A stretch of DNA of 64,000 bases from Defluviitaleaceae bacterium (GCA_009779915.1 WRBA01000003.1:92850-156849); one strand, 5' to 3'; positions 32,839 to 42,440 are shown, counted from the first letter of the stretch. A program made the numbers and translations. The notes: a model not told the origin generated them from the sequence alone.

Positions 32839-34508
32839 TGAAATCTGATATTCAAATCGCTCAAGAATGCAAAATGGAAAAAATCAACAAAATCGCTGCT
32901 AAATTAGGTTTGACCGAGGACAATTATTCCGCTTACGGCAAATATAAAGCCAAAGTCGATCATAGGCTGTTAAAAGGAATGCAGGATAAAAAAGATGCTA
33001 AGGTTATCTTAGTAACAGCCATAAGCCCGACTCCCGCAGGGGAAGGGAAAACTACTACAACCGTAGGACTTGGTGACGCTCTTACTAAAATCGGCAAAAA
33101 GGCTGTTATTTGCCTTAGAGAACCGTCTTTAGGACCTGTATTTGGAGTTAAGGGGGGTGCGGCAGGCGGCGGGTACGCCCAAGTTGTACCAATGGAAGAT
33201 ATTAACCTTCACTTTACGGGAGATTTTAATGCTATAGGTGCTGCAAACAACTTGCTTGCGGCAATGTTGGATAACCATATTTTCCACGGCAATGAACTTG
33301 GCATTGACCCAAGGCGCATAACTTGGAAGCGGGCAATTGATATGAATGACCGCCAGCTTCGCTTTATGGTAAACGGCATAAATGGCAAAGCCAACGGTAT
33401 GCCTCGCGAGGATGGCTTTGATATAGTTGTGGCGTCCGAGATTATGGCTGTTTTCTGCTTAGCAAATGACTTAGTTGATCTTAAAGAGAAACTTTCTAAA
33501 ATGGTTGTAGCTTATACATTTGACAATAAGCCGGTTACCTGTAAAGATTTAAACGCCCAAGGGGCTTTAACCGCACTTTTGAAAGAAGCGTTTGACCCTA
33601 ACCTTGTCCAAACCCTTGAGGAAACTCCGGCTTTTATCCACGGCGGGCCTTTTGCCAATATCGCTCACGGCTGTAATTCTGTTGTGGCTACAAAAATGGG
33701 CATGAAGCTTGGGGATTATGTTGTTACGGAAGCGGGCTTCGGCGCGGATTTAGGCGCTGAGAAATTTATAGATATTAAATGCCGTAAAACAGGCATAAGA
33801 CCGGATGCGGTTGTTATCGTAGCAACTATTAAAGCCCTTAAACATCACGGCGGCGCAACCAAGGAAGAATGGGGCGTAGAAAGCCTTGAAAAACTGGAAG
33901 CGGGCTTTGCAAACCTTGAAAAGCATATTAAAAATGTGACAAAAGTGTACGGCTTGCCTGCTGTTGTGGCACTCAACCGTTTCCCGGCTGATACTGAGGC
34001 TGAGATTAAATTTGTACTTGACAAATGCCGTGAGCTTGGGGCGGAAGCTGCTCTTTCCGAGGTGTTTGGTAAAGGCGGCGAGGGCGGTGTGGAACTTGCC
34101 AACAAAGTTCTTGCCTGTATGGAGAAGCCTAATAATTTTGAATTTGTATATGATGATGAAACCCCACTTAGAAAGAAAATTGAAGCAATCGCTAAAAAGG
34201 TTTACGGTGCCGCAAGCGTCAGCTTTGGCTCAGGCACATTGACTACGATAAAAGAGATTGAAGCTATGGGATATGGCAATCTTCCTGTTTGTATGGCTAA
34301 GACACAGTACTCATTCTCTGACAATCCTAAGCTTTTAAAAGCACCGGAAGGCTTTGAGATGACTGTAAGGCAGATAAGATTATCAGCAGGTGCGGGTTTT
34401 GTTGTGGCAATTTCAGGGGATATTATGACTATGCCGGGACTGCCTAAGGTGCCAAGTGCCGAGAAGATTGATATTGATGATGAAGGCAGGATAAGCGGCT
34501 TGTTTTAA
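32838..34508 (+). CDS. fhs: Formate-tetrahydrofolate ligase
   Basis: 556 residues, full length. It makes 10-formyl-THF from formate, THF and ATP, or runs in reverse to yield ATP. The P-loop [19 protein letters not shown] is at about 65-83, followed by [19 protein letters not shown] and later [13 protein letters not shown]. Translationally coupled to hutI (ATG shares a base with its TAA). With fchA downstream, the set can take the formimino carbon from histidine breakdown through folate to formate and ATP. A gap of about 210 bp follows. Confidence 0.96.
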   Translation: MKSDIQIAQECKMEKINKIAAKLGLTEDNYSAYGKYKAKVDHRLLKGMQDKKDAKVILVTAISPTPAGEGKTTTTVGLGDALTKIGKKAVICLREPSLGPVFGVKGGAAGGGYAQVVPMEDINLHFTGDFNAIGAANNLLAAMLDNHIFHGNELGIDPRRITWKRAIDMNDRQLRFMVNGINGKANGMPREDGFDIVVASEIMAVFCLANDLVDLKEKLSKMVVAYTFDNKPVTCKDLNAQGALTALLKEAFDPNLVQTLEETPAFIHGGPFANIAHGCNSVVATKMGMKLGDYVVTEAGFGADLGAEKFIDIKCRKTGIRPDAVVIVATIKALKHHGGATKEEWGVESLEKLEAGFANLEKHIKNVTKVYGLPAVVALNRFPADTEAEIKFVLDKCRELGAEAALSEVFGKGGEGGVELANKVLACMEKPNNFEFVYDDETPLRKKIEAIAKKVYGAASVSFGSGTLTTIKEIEAMGYGNLPVCMAKTQYSFSDNPKLLKAPEGFEMTVRQIRLSAGAGFVVAISGDIMTMPGLPKVPSAEKIDIDDEGRISGLF

Positions 34509-34526
34509 ATTTCGGTTGTTGTCACT

Positions 34527-34677
34527 AGATTTGTAGCGAAACAGCACTCAGCCCTGTCAGTGTATCCTAAGCCTGTCCTAAACTTGATTCAGGAAGCCGC
34601 AATCTCGTATCACAAAAAGATTTTTAGATTGCGGGTCAAGCCCGTAATGACGATACGAATGCTAATTTCGCAACAGA
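34527..34677. repeat. Nested palindromic region between fhs and the permease gene
   Basis: Loose outer inverted repeat (TTGTAGCGAAA near 34531, ATTTCGCAACAGA near 34665). Inside are CGTATC/GATACG, GCAATCT/AGATTGC and GCGGG-TCAAG-CCCGT. No open frame of interest. It looks like a REP-type structured spacer. Confidence 0.45.
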
Positions 34678-34721
34678 TTTAATGACGCGTGCAGATGTTT
34701 GGTAAGGAAGGAAGAGAGTGT

Positions 34722-35642
34722 ATGTGGCTATATGCGGCAAAAAGAGTTATAGCTTTGATACCTGTTTTGATTGGTACTACATTTATAGCTTTTATGGTGC
34801 TGTACCACTTTGCACCGGGGGATCCATTTACATTTGCCCTAGGTCCTTATAACCCGGAATGGGTTCACGAAATGCGCGAAATACATGGAATGAACGACCC
34901 TATCCTCATTCATTTTGTTAGATACATCTCAGGCGTTTTCACAGGGGATTTTGGTACTTCATTCAGGGATCATCGCCTATCCATTACCAATGAGATTATG
35001 CCGAGGTTTATGCTTACCTTGCGGCTAAGTCTGGCTGCGCTGTCGGCTGCTTTGATTTTAGCCTTTCCTATAGGTATTGCCGCCGCAGTTAAGAAAAGCA
35101 CTTGGATTGACAGGGCAAGTATTTTTATAGCGATAATTGGCATTTCCATGCCTGTATTCTGGCTTGGTTTGCTTTTGCTAGGTTTATTCTCGTTTAACCT
35201 TGAGTGGTTCCCGACCTCTGGGGCAGCAAGATGGAACTCAATTGTACTGCCGGGGATCGCTTTGGGCAGCGGCATATTATTTGCGATGGTACGTAGTATC
35301 CGCTCATCTATCTTAGATATTATGCGGCAAGATTATATTAAAACAGCACAGGCAAAAGGACTCTCTAACAGCAAAGTTATCCGTAAACATATGCTGCGAA
35401 ACGCTCTTGCACCTATTTTGAAAGCTTTTAAACTTCACTTTAGCGATTTTTTTACAGGCATTGTTTTAGTGGAAGTTCTTTTCTCATGGCCTGGCATTGG
35501 ACGGCTTTTTATACAAGGTATAGCCGCCCGAGATTATCCAATGATTTTGGGATGCTTAGTAATGTTTATCCTTTTCTACGCTGTAATAAACATTCTTGTG
35601 GATATCGCTCAGGTTTTTACCGCGCAAGTAAAAGTGCAATGA
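34722..35642 (+). CDS. Orphan DppB/OppB-type ABC transporter permease
   Basis: 306 residues from the ATG at 34722, with GGAAGGAAGAG upstream. Six membrane segments and the order of the DppB/OppB family: N-terminal KRVIALIPVLIGTTFIAFMV, FAPGDPF, and the ATPase-contacting EAA loop around DYIKTAQAKGLSNSKVIRKH. Such permeases import peptides or nickel with a DppC-type partner, two ATPases and a binding protein, none of which is beside it. It overlaps the next small gene (ATGA). Its partners must be elsewhere, or it is a relic. Confidence 0.85.
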   Translation: MWLYAAKRVIALIPVLIGTTFIAFMVLYHFAPGDPFTFALGPYNPEWVHEMREIHGMNDPILIHFVRYISGVFTGDFGTSFRDHRLSITNEIMPRFMLTLRLSLAALSAALILAFPIGIAAAVKKSTWIDRASIFIAIIGISMPVFWLGLLLLGLFSFNLEWFPTSGAARWNSIVLPGIALGSGILFAMVRSIRSSILDIMRQDYIKTAQAKGLSNSKVIRKHMLRNALAPILKAFKLHFSDFFTGIVLVEVLFSWPGIGRLFIQGIAARDYPMILGCLVMFILFYAVINILVDIAQVFTAQVKVQ

Positions 35643-35980
35643 CTAGTTATTTGAAGGGTCATGAAAATATGCCGCCAAAGATAAAGTGCTTATTTAAAGG
35701 CATTTTAGCCTGTGCGGCGGCATATTTATTTGCGGCTTTTACATTTGCTTTCTTTGGCGGTTCATCGGCAGCGGCATATGTACCCCGGACGGAGCCTTTA
35801 CTTACGCCTTACGGAAATATATTTACTTCCGAGGCTGGAAATATCTATGCGTTTGGGATTCGTGCAGACTGCTGCGCTCAAGGGGAGTACTACCATCTTG
35901 ATGAAGATGGAGCTTTGCATTATACCGAGCCTGGATTACCACATTTTTCACAATATACACAAACAGGAGGATACAAATGA
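35639..35980 (+). CDS. Small membrane-anchored or secreted protein
   Basis: 113 residues from the ATG at 35639, which overlaps the permease stop (ATGA); the ATG at 35669 is an alternative. Basic N-terminus, one hydrophobic segment (about 19-40), then about 70 polar residues with CC and YYHLDEDGALHY. Its TGA overlaps the ATG of fchA. It lies between two overlapping genes, which supports real translation. I do not recognise a family. Confidence 0.55.
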   Translation: MTSYLKGHENMPPKIKCLFKGILACAAAYLFAAFTFAFFGGSSAAAYVPRTEPLLTPYGNIFTSEAGNIYAFGIRADCCAQGEYYHLDEDGALHYTEPGLPHFSQYTQTGGYK

Positions 35981-36603
35981 AATTATCACAAATCACAAAT
36001 ATAGAGTTTTCAAAAAAACTTGCATCAGATGCCCCAGCACCCGGCGGCGGGTCTGTTGCTGCTTTATCGGCGTCTTTAGGAGCGGCACTTACTCATATGG
36101 TAGCTGCACTTACTACAGGCAAATCAAAATACGCGGAATATGAAGAACTTACCTTGAATACCTTAAAACAAGCCGAGGACTTAAGGGTAAAACTCCTTGA
36201 CTGTATGGATAGGGACACGGAAATATTCGCTCAGATGGAAGCGGTTTTTAAAATGCCTAAAGCTACTGACGAGGAAAAGAGTGCCCGCAGGGAAGCTATG
36301 CAGGCGGCTCTTAAAGCCTGCTCGGTTGTACCCCTTGAAATTATGGGCTACTCATACGAGGCACTTGTAATGACAAATGATTATGTAGGCAAGTCAAACG
36401 CAAATGCATCAAGTGATTTAGGTGTTGCGGCTCTTATGCTGGGCGCAGGTGTTCGCGGCGCGTGGCTTAATGTGCTTATTAACATCGGCGGCATAAAGGA
36501 TGGAGCCTTTGTTAATGAATACAGGGAAAAAGGATCGGAGCTTTTGGAAAAATCCATGAAGCTTGCGGATAAGATATATGAGGAAGTAGCGGGAACCCTC
36601 TGA
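35977..36603 (+). CDS. fchA: Methenyl-THF cyclohydrolase / formimino-THF cyclodeaminase
   Basis: 208 residues, full length for the FTCD_C/FchA family. APAPGGGSVAALSASLGAAL at about 19-38 is the conserved N-terminal folate-binding loop, followed by helices with KKYAEYEE- and DRDTEIF-type blocks. It acts on 5,10-methenyl- or 5-formimino-THF. Its partners fhs and folC are in the same gene run and hutI is upstream. A GGAGG site inside the previous gene supports the start. Confidence 0.92.
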   Translation: MKLSQITNIEFSKKLASDAPAPGGGSVAALSASLGAALTHMVAALTTGKSKYAEYEELTLNTLKQAEDLRVKLLDCMDRDTEIFAQMEAVFKMPKATDEEKSARREAMQAALKACSVVPLEIMGYSYEALVMTNDYVGKSNANASSDLGVAALMLGAGVRGAWLNVLINIGGIKDGAFVNEYREKGSELLEKSMKLADKIYEEVAGTL

Positions 36604-36610
36604 AACGCAG

Positions 36611-36686
36611 CTTAGGTCAAGGAAAGTCGAACAATGAGCGGTTTTGCGGCTATGGGTGCCCAAGGTTCGACTCTCCTTGACCTAAG
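36611..36686 (+). repeat. Family D inverted-repeat element, short copy
   Basis: 76 bp with long terminal inverted repeats: CTTAGGTCAAGGAAAGTCGA (36611-36630) and TCGACTCTCCTTGACCTAAG (36667-36686). The centre is a GAGCGGTTTTGCGGCTATGG block. A longer inverted copy is at 46134-46410 and a fragment at 30440-30465. Confidence 0.85.
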
Positions 36687-36715
36687 CAGGTAGACAAAGA
36701 CGGAGTTGTAATCAC

Positions 36716-37837
36716 ATGTTTAATAAAATCAATATTGATTGGCATTGGCCGGGACCGAGAACCATAAAAACCGGCATAGCTGTTGCCGTATGTCTTATAT
36801 TCTACGGTATTATGGGCAGAGACGGTATTATGATGGCAGTTACCGCGTCTATCCTTTGTATGCAGGCTAGTGTGGAAAAATCCTTAGATGCCGGCAAAGG
36901 CAATATAATAGCTTCATTAATGGGCGGCGCGCTCGGTACGGCTGCGGTTTTTTTCGGCATACCCGGACATAGTGCAATGGCATTTATTATTTGTGCCCTT
37001 GTTGGGGTTGTATTTTTGATTCATTTTTGCCATATAACTCGTTTAAGTGAAAGCATTGTCCTTAGCTGTCTTGTTTATATGACGATTATTACGGGATTTA
37101 TGGCGCCGGAAGGGCTTGACCCGGTTGCCTTTTCTCTTAACCGTATAGTGGACTCTCTCATTGGTATTATGGTGACGGTTTTCGTAAATGCCTCAATATT
37201 TAAGCCACCTGCCCAGAAAGGGCTTTTGGCGGAAGTTATATATATCATACGCCCTATATCCGGCGCAAGGACTACCTCATGGGCTGGAGGAGCTACTTCG
37301 GAGCTTTATATTTATCCGGAGGACAGCTTTTATGGGGAGCGTAATTTTGGCTTTAGAATTTCAACGGCAACTGTAGAGGTGGAGGAGTCAACTTTTACAA
37401 GCCTCCCTGGCTTTAAACGGTATATTATGACCTTGGAAGGTGATTTGACACTGTCCCACGAAGGTCAGCACAAAGTAAAATTAGGACCTTGTGAGAAAGA
37501 CTTTTTCTTAGGTGATTGGAGTACAAAAAGTGAAGGCAAATGCAAGGATTTTAATTTGATTGCGAGAAAAGGCTATAATGGCGGGCTTGAAATTATCTTG
37601 CCCGGCACGGAGCTTAATTTGAGTACAGAGTGCTTTAATGGTTTTTATGCCTTGGAAGGCAGCACAGAAGTGGAAATTTTAATAGGCGGCAAAGAGCCTG
37701 TTAAAAAAATCTTGCAAAAAAGTGATTTTCTTATATTTAAACATGATGAAATTAAAGATGCAAAAGAGTACAGTGTCAAATTTGCAAATGAAAAATGTGT
37801 GCATATAAGTGTAGGACGAGAGATGCATAAGGAGTAA
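36716..37837 (+). CDS. Fusion of aromatic-acid-exporter-like membrane domain and HutD cupin
   Basis: 373 residues with two parts. Residues about 1-165 form 4-6 membrane helices resembling the ArAE_1/DUF939 (FUSC-like) domain: GPRTIKTGIAVAVCLIFYG, then VEKSLDAGKGNIIASLMGGALG and NRIVDSLIGIMVTVFVNA. From about 173 the sequence becomes HutD: VIYIIRPISGARTTSWAGGA, TSELYIYPED, and GFRISTATVEVEESTFTSLPG. HutD/Ves is a cytoplasmic bicupin linked to histidine-use operons, with no proven activity. Usual ArAE proteins carry a cytoplasmic helical domain at this place. The gene lies within the hutI-fhs-fchA-folC run. The role could be a ligand-sensing exporter, which is inference. Confidence 0.82.
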   Translation: MFNKINIDWHWPGPRTIKTGIAVAVCLIFYGIMGRDGIMMAVTASILCMQASVEKSLDAGKGNIIASLMGGALGTAAVFFGIPGHSAMAFIICALVGVVFLIHFCHITRLSESIVLSCLVYMTIITGFMAPEGLDPVAFSLNRIVDSLIGIMVTVFVNASIFKPPAQKGLLAEVIYIIRPISGARTTSWAGGATSELYIYPEDSFYGERNFGFRISTATVEVEESTFTSLPGFKRYIMTLEGDLTLSHEGQHKVKLGPCEKDFFLGDWSTKSEGKCKDFNLIARKGYNGGLEIILPGTELNLSTECFNGFYALEGSTEVEILIGGKEPVKKILQKSDFLIFKHDEIKDAKEYSVKFANEKCVHISVGREMHKE

Positions 37838-37841
37838 CTTT

Positions 37842-39128
37842 ATGAACTATAAAGAAGCGATTGATTATATTTCAACTACTAAAAAATTTGGCTCCAAACC
37901 GGGGCTTGAGCGTATTAGGCGGCTTTGTGAACTTTTAGGTGACCCTCAGAAGGCTCTTAAATTCGCTCATGTAGCAGGGACTAACGGCAAGGGCTCTGTA
38001 TGCGCCTGTCTTTCATCGGTGTTAATGAGGGCAGGCTACAAAACAGGGCTGTTTACATCCCCGGCAATACAACGTTTTTCTGAGCGGATACGGATAGACA
38101 GTGTTGAAATATCAGAGGAGGAAGTTGCACGCTACACCAGCCTTATAAAATCCAAAATTGACATAATGAAGGCTGAAAGCGACGACCACCCCACTGAGTT
38201 TGAGATACTTACCGCAATGGCTATGCTTCATTATAAAAAGCATAATTGTGATATAGTTGTGTTGGAAGTTGGTATGGGTGGTATTATTGACTCCACCAAT
38301 ATTATTGACGATAATACAAGCCTTGTTGCGGTAATAACCAGCATAGGCTTTGATCATATGGAGTATCTGGGTACCACTTTGTCTGAAATTGCCGCAAAAA
38401 AGGCAGGGATTATTAAAAAAGGCGGCATGAGTGTTGTATATCCTGCAAAACCTGAGGTTATGGCGGTTTTTGAAGAAGTTTGCCGCCAAAAAAATTCAGG
38501 TCTTCGGAAATTAGATGACAAGGAAGTTGAAATATTAACCCAGGATATTAATGGGACAAGCTTTGATTTTGGTATATACAAAGGGCTTAATATTACCCTT
38601 TTAGGCAAGTATCAGGTGTATAATGCTGCACTAAGTATGCTTGCCTGTGAGGAGCTTAGAGCCAAGGGCTTTAAAATAAGTGAAGAAAATATCAGAGAAG
38701 GGCTTCAAAACGCCAAATGGGCAGGGCGTTTTGAAATAGTGAACAGGGAGCCTTTAACTATCATAGACGGGGCTCATAACCCTGAAGGAGCCCGGGCTCT
38801 TTTAGAGGGGCTTGAATGCTACTTTCCCGGCAGGAAGCTTATATTCATTTGCGGGTGCTTGGCTGATAAGGATGTAGGGGCTATATTTAAGCCTTTTGGT
38901 GCTATTGCTAAGAGGTTTATAACCATAACGCCGGATTCTCCAAGGGCAAAGGCTGGTGAGGAGCTTGAGTCGGAAATTAGACGATTCCATAAAGATGTTG
39001 TGCATAAAAACAATGTTGATGAAGCCTTGGATTATGCGCTGTCCACTTTAGAGCCGGAGGATGTAATTTGTGCTTTTGGGTCGCTCTATTTTATAGGGGG
39101 AGTGAGGGACTATTTCGGACTCGTATAA
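37842..39128 (+). CDS. folC: Folylpolyglutamate synthase / dihydrofolate synthase
   Basis: 428 residues, Mur-ligase fold. ATP loop VAGTNGKGSVCACL with GTNGKGS at 46-52, then GLFTSPAIQRFSERIRID (folate loop) and VLEVGMGGIIDSTN. A late IDGAHNPEGARAL marks the C-terminal glutamate-adding domain. It adds glutamates to folates to keep them in the cell, fitting the one-carbon genes upstream. It starts 4 nt after the HutD fusion. Confidence 0.95.
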   Translation: MNYKEAIDYISTTKKFGSKPGLERIRRLCELLGDPQKALKFAHVAGTNGKGSVCACLSSVLMRAGYKTGLFTSPAIQRFSERIRIDSVEISEEEVARYTSLIKSKIDIMKAESDDHPTEFEILTAMAMLHYKKHNCDIVVLEVGMGGIIDSTNIIDDNTSLVAVITSIGFDHMEYLGTTLSEIAAKKAGIIKKGGMSVVYPAKPEVMAVFEEVCRQKNSGLRKLDDKEVEILTQDINGTSFDFGIYKGLNITLLGKYQVYNAALSMLACEELRAKGFKISEENIREGLQNAKWAGRFEIVNREPLTIIDGAHNPEGARALLEGLECYFPGRKLIFICGCLADKDVGAIFKPFGAIAKRFITITPDSPRAKAGEELESEIRRFHKDVVHKNNVDEALDYALSTLEPEDVICAFGSLYFIGGVRDYFGLV

Positions 39129-39144
39129 AGCGGCAGATGAGGTT

Positions 39145-40260
39145 ATGGCGGCAGTAAATGCAGGTGTGAACAGGCTGATTATCTCAAACCCACACAAAGC
39201 GGCAAATGAGTGTAAGAAAATTGTGGCACTTCCCATAAAGCTTAAAGATAGGGAGGTTTTGCAGTTTTCTTTTTATACTGCTGATAAAGTTTTTCATTAT
39301 AATTTGTTAGAGGATGAGATAGAGGGTAAGCTTAGAGAAATTGAGGGCTTAGGCTATAAACAATGGGAAATAGACTGTGGAGAGGGTTCTTTTAAGCTGT
39401 TAGTAGGCAAAAAAGGTAATTTTAAGCGGATAAATATCAAAAATCCTCCTAACTTTGTGGCGGATTTGGCTCATAATAAAGTTAAAAATCATATTCTTAA
39501 AGAGGGTGAGCCCCTTGATATACTTATAAACCTTGGGCTTATGAATAAAGAGGGTACGGTTTATAAAGACAAGCAGAAAAAATTTCGCCAGATAAATAAA
39601 TTTTTGGAGATAGTAGATACGGTTGAGGCGTATGTGGATGATGAGGCGCATATACTTGATTTTGGCTGTGGGAAAAGCTACTTAACCTTTGTCATATATC
39701 ATTATTTTAACTTTATTTTAGGGAAAAATGTAAAAATCACAGGAGTTGATTTGAAAGAAGATGTGGTTGCTCACTGTAACGAGCTTGCGATAAAGTGCGG
39801 TTATGAAAATTTGAGCTTTCATTATGGTGATGTATCTAAATTTGAGTGGATTAAAGACTGTAATATGATGGTGACTTTGCATGCCTGCGATACGGCAACG
39901 GATTTTGCGCTAAATTATGCCCTCCAAAATGGTGTGAAGGTGATTTTATCGGCACCCTGCTGTCAGCATGAGCTTTTTGGGCAGATAAAGAGTGAAGTCT
40001 TTGCGCCAATGTTAAAGCACGGTATATTAAAGGAGCGGTTTAGCGCACTTTTAACGGACGCTGTCCGCGGTCAGCTGCTGGAGGCTATGGGCTACCGTGT
40101 AGGCATAATGGAATTTATTGATATGGAGCATACGGCAAAAAATATTATGATAAGAGCGGTTAAAATCTCAGATAGGGTGGATGATGAGAAACTTGAGGCA
40201 GCTTTAATGCTTTGCAGGGAGTTTTCGGTAGAGCCGATGTTAGGCAAGCTCTTAAAATAG
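39145..40260 (+). CDS. Class I SAM-dependent methyltransferase (METTL25/MTase_32-like)
   Basis: 371 residues. Residues 1-150 form an unassigned N-terminal domain with KFRQINKFLEIVD at its end; then the Rossmann methyltransferase core: LDFGCGKSYLTFVIY (motif I) near 170, VDLKEDVVAHC (motif II) near 200, LHACDTATDFAL near 250 and SAPCCQHELF near 275. The order ACDTATD...PCCQH is typical of the methyltransferase_32 group. The substrate is unknown. GATGAGGT supports the start, 16 nt after folC, so it is probably in the same transcript. Confidence 0.85.
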   Translation: MAAVNAGVNRLIISNPHKAANECKKIVALPIKLKDREVLQFSFYTADKVFHYNLLEDEIEGKLREIEGLGYKQWEIDCGEGSFKLLVGKKGNFKRINIKNPPNFVADLAHNKVKNHILKEGEPLDILINLGLMNKEGTVYKDKQKKFRQINKFLEIVDTVEAYVDDEAHILDFGCGKSYLTFVIYHYFNFILGKNVKITGVDLKEDVVAHCNELAIKCGYENLSFHYGDVSKFEWIKDCNMMVTLHACDTATDFALNYALQNGVKVILSAPCCQHELFGQIKSEVFAPMLKHGILKERFSALLTDAVRGQLLEAMGYRVGIMEFIDMEHTAKNIMIRAVKISDRVDDEKLEAALMLCREFSVEPMLGKLLK

Positions 40261-40336
40261 GCAATTGATTAAAGGGCGGTTTGGCTTTTATATGTATTGT
40301 TGTAATCTATCGTAAGCATAAGAAAAAGGAGTAATA

Positions 40337-41110
40337 ATGAACGAATCTAGTTTTAAGGGGTTTAACGCCCCTTTTGTAGCCGAAAATATAATATTCCTTG
40401 ACGAAATAGGCTCAACTAACGACTATGCCAAGGATTTAGGCAAAAACGGCACCTCCTCAGGCACTGCTGTAATAACAGCAAAACAAAGCGCAGGCAAAGG
40501 CCGCCTTGGGCGTATTTGGGACGGGGGAGAGGCGAAGGATATTTACCTTAGCCTATTGCTAAGACCTAAAGGCGACTCTTCCCGCCTGACCCTTATGGCT
40601 GGGGTTTGTGTGGCTAACACTCTAAACCGGTTTTTAACTGACTTGGACGAAAAAGCTATGATAAAATGGCCTAATGATGTGGTAGTAGGCGGCAGGAAAA
40701 TTTGCGGTATACTCACAGAAAGGGGTGAGTATGGTGTAGTTGTGGGCATTGGGATAAATATTGGCCGGGAAAGTTTTCCGGAGGAACTTTTAGATAAGGC
40801 AACCTCCCTCAACATAGCCACAGGGCAAAAGCACGATAGAGCGGAGATAATTAAGTTTTTACTAACCAATCTAAGCCTCTATTATGAAAGTTTTGAAAAC
40901 AGCGGTGTAAGCTCGTTTATCGAAGAGTATGGAAGCCTTTGTGTAAACATTGGCAAAACAGTGGCTATACATGAAAATAACGTCGTCTATACTGCTGCAG
41001 CCACAGGGATAAGCCCCGACGGTAAGCTTGAAATAACCCTTGAAAATGGTACAAAGCGCGTACTGGATTCAGGGGAAGTATCAGTCCGTGGAATATATGG
41101 ATATGTATAA
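40337..41110 (+). CDS. birA: Biotin-protein ligase (no DNA-binding domain)
   Basis: 257 residues, group I type without the N-terminal HTH. FLDEIGSTNDYAKDL at 20-34, the biotin/ATP loop GKGRLGRIW at 53-61, KWPNDVVVGGRKICGIL and GIGINIG. A short C-terminal SH3-like domain follows. It activates biotin and attaches it to carboxylase or decarboxylase subunits. Lacking an HTH, it cannot be a repressor. An AAAAAGGAG site supports the start. Confidence 0.95.
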   Translation: MNESSFKGFNAPFVAENIIFLDEIGSTNDYAKDLGKNGTSSGTAVITAKQSAGKGRLGRIWDGGEAKDIYLSLLLRPKGDSSRLTLMAGVCVANTLNRFLTDLDEKAMIKWPNDVVVGGRKICGILTERGEYGVVVGIGINIGRESFPEELLDKATSLNIATGQKHDRAEIIKFLLTNLSLYYESFENSGVSSFIEEYGSLCVNIGKTVAIHENNVVYTAAATGISPDGKLEITLENGTKRVLDSGEVSVRGIYGYV

Positions 41111-41131
41111 AATGTATAGGAGTTTTTATGT

Positions 41132-41458
41132 ATGGATGAAAATAAATCTCTCATAGGCCGTGCCTCAATTTATAATAAAACTTATTATTACAACCCATTA
41201 TTTTCAAAGCTTCCAAAGCCTATTTTGGATGAAGTACAGGAAATTTGCAAATACTATGCCGCTAAGCTCCATTGTATATTCGCCCTGAAGTTCAAGGAAA
41301 ACGGTGATGTATACTTTGAGTGCCTTCCAGAGGAATGGGACGAAAGTTTTGATGAAATCGGTGCGAAACTTGATTTAGATAAGCTTGCCAGGGAGCGGCA
41401 TGAGTTTTTTGTATCCCTTAAGGCGTGGTATGTAATGACGGTGCTTAAGGAGGCTTAA
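41132..41458 (+). CDS. Small conserved protein between birA and dusB (possibly DUF6145)
   Basis: 108 residues, soluble. KPILDEVQEICKYYAAKLHCIFALKF and FECLPEEWDESFDEIGAKL are the most distinctive segments. The position between birA and dusB and the length match my memory of a clostridial family (DUF6145), but I hold that lightly. An overlapping ATG at 41128 leads to an immediate stop, so the start at 41132 is used, with AGGAG nine nt upstream. The function is unknown. Confidence 0.65.
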   Translation: MDENKSLIGRASIYNKTYYYNPLFSKLPKPILDEVQEICKYYAAKLHCIFALKFKENGDVYFECLPEEWDESFDEIGAKLDLDKLARERHEFFVSLKAWYVMTVLKEA

Positions 41459-41462
41459 AACA

Positions 41463-42440
41463 ATGCTTAAAATCGGCGGTGTTGAGCTTAAAAACAATGT
41501 AATCCTAGCACCTATGGCAGGGATTACGGACGCCACATTTAGAGGGATTTGCGCTGGTTTTGGCTGCGGGCTGACTTATACGGAGATGGTTAGTGCCAAA
41601 GGGATGAGCTATAACAGCAAAAATACGGCACCCTTACTTGAAATCCACCCCAATGAGAGAATTAAAACAGTACAGATTTTCGGTAATGACAAAGATATTA
41701 TGGCTGCAATGGCTAAGGAGCTTAACGAGCTGCACCTCTTTAATATAATCGATATAAATATGGGCTGCCCCGCTAATAAAATTGTGAGAAACGGCGACGG
41801 GTCCGCTCTTATGAAAGAACCTGCAAAGGCAGGGCAAATTGTTGAAGCTATTGTTAAAGTATCTAAAATGCCGGTGACTGTAAAGATACGAAAAGGCTTC
41901 GAGGGACCTGAGCCGAATGCGGTAGAGGTGGCTAAAATAGCAGAAAATGCCGGGGCGGCTGCTATTTGTGTACACGGCAGGTTTAGGAGCCAGTTTTACA
42001 GCGGTAAAGCGGATTGGGATATAATAAAAGCTGTGAAAGAAGCTGTAAAAATCCCTGTTATTGGCAATGGAGATGTTGTAGATTTGGCGGCTTATCAGGA
42101 AATTCAAGCATATACAGGCTGTGACGGGGTTATGATAGGCCGTGGGGCACAGGGTAATCCTTGGGTTTTTGGAGAGATAGCGGGCTTTATAGAAAAAGGT
42201 ACCGCTCCCCCCCCTCCTACTTTGGAGGAGCGGCTTGAAACGGCACTTTTCCACGCGTTGGAGATTACAAAAGTCAAGGGAGAATATATTGGCATCAGAG
42301 AAATGCGAAAACATCTAGGCTGGTATGTAAAAGGGCTGCCGGGGGCAACGGAGCTTCGCAGGGAAATAATTAAGCTTAAAACTTATGATGAAGTGGAAAA
42401 AATGTTTGATATATACCGCAATTTTTTAGCCAAGCAGTAA
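41463..42440 (+). CDS. dusB: tRNA-dihydrouridine synthase
   Basis: 325 residues, FMN TIM barrel. LAPMAGITDATFRGIC at 15-30, the catalytic cysteine C102 in INMGCPANKIVRNGDGSALM, VHGRFRSQFYSG and IGNGDV, GRGAQGNPWVF near the phosphate site. It reduces specific uridines of tRNA to dihydrouridine. It starts 4 nt after the small upstream gene, with AAGGAGG overlapping that gene's end. Confidence 0.94.
   Translation: MLKIGGVELKNNVILAPMAGITDATFRGICAGFGCGLTYTEMVSAKGMSYNSKNTAPLLEIHPNERIKTVQIFGNDKDIMAAMAKELNELHLFNIIDINMGCPANKIVRNGDGSALMKEPAKAGQIVEAIVKVSKMPVTVKIRKGFEGPEPNAVEVAKIAENAGAAAICVHGRFRSQFYSGKADWDIIKAVKEAVKIPVIGNGDVVDLAAYQEIQAYTGCDGVMIGRGAQGNPWVFGEIAGFIEKGTAPPPPTLEERLETALFHALEITKVKGEYIGIREMRKHLGWYVKGLPGATELRREIIKLKTYDEVEKMFDIYRNFLAKQ

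Noticed and set aside
34527..34677. Folate (THF) riboswitch upstream of the one-carbon genes
   Set aside because: The region is palindromic but I cannot match the conserved THF-riboswitch core; it looks like a REP-type spacer, and fhs is upstream of it.
41634..42314. 226-residue minus-strand frame opposite dusB
   Set aside because: It is an antisense shadow of a well-supported dusB gene, Ser/Tyr/Phe-rich and without a ribosome site.
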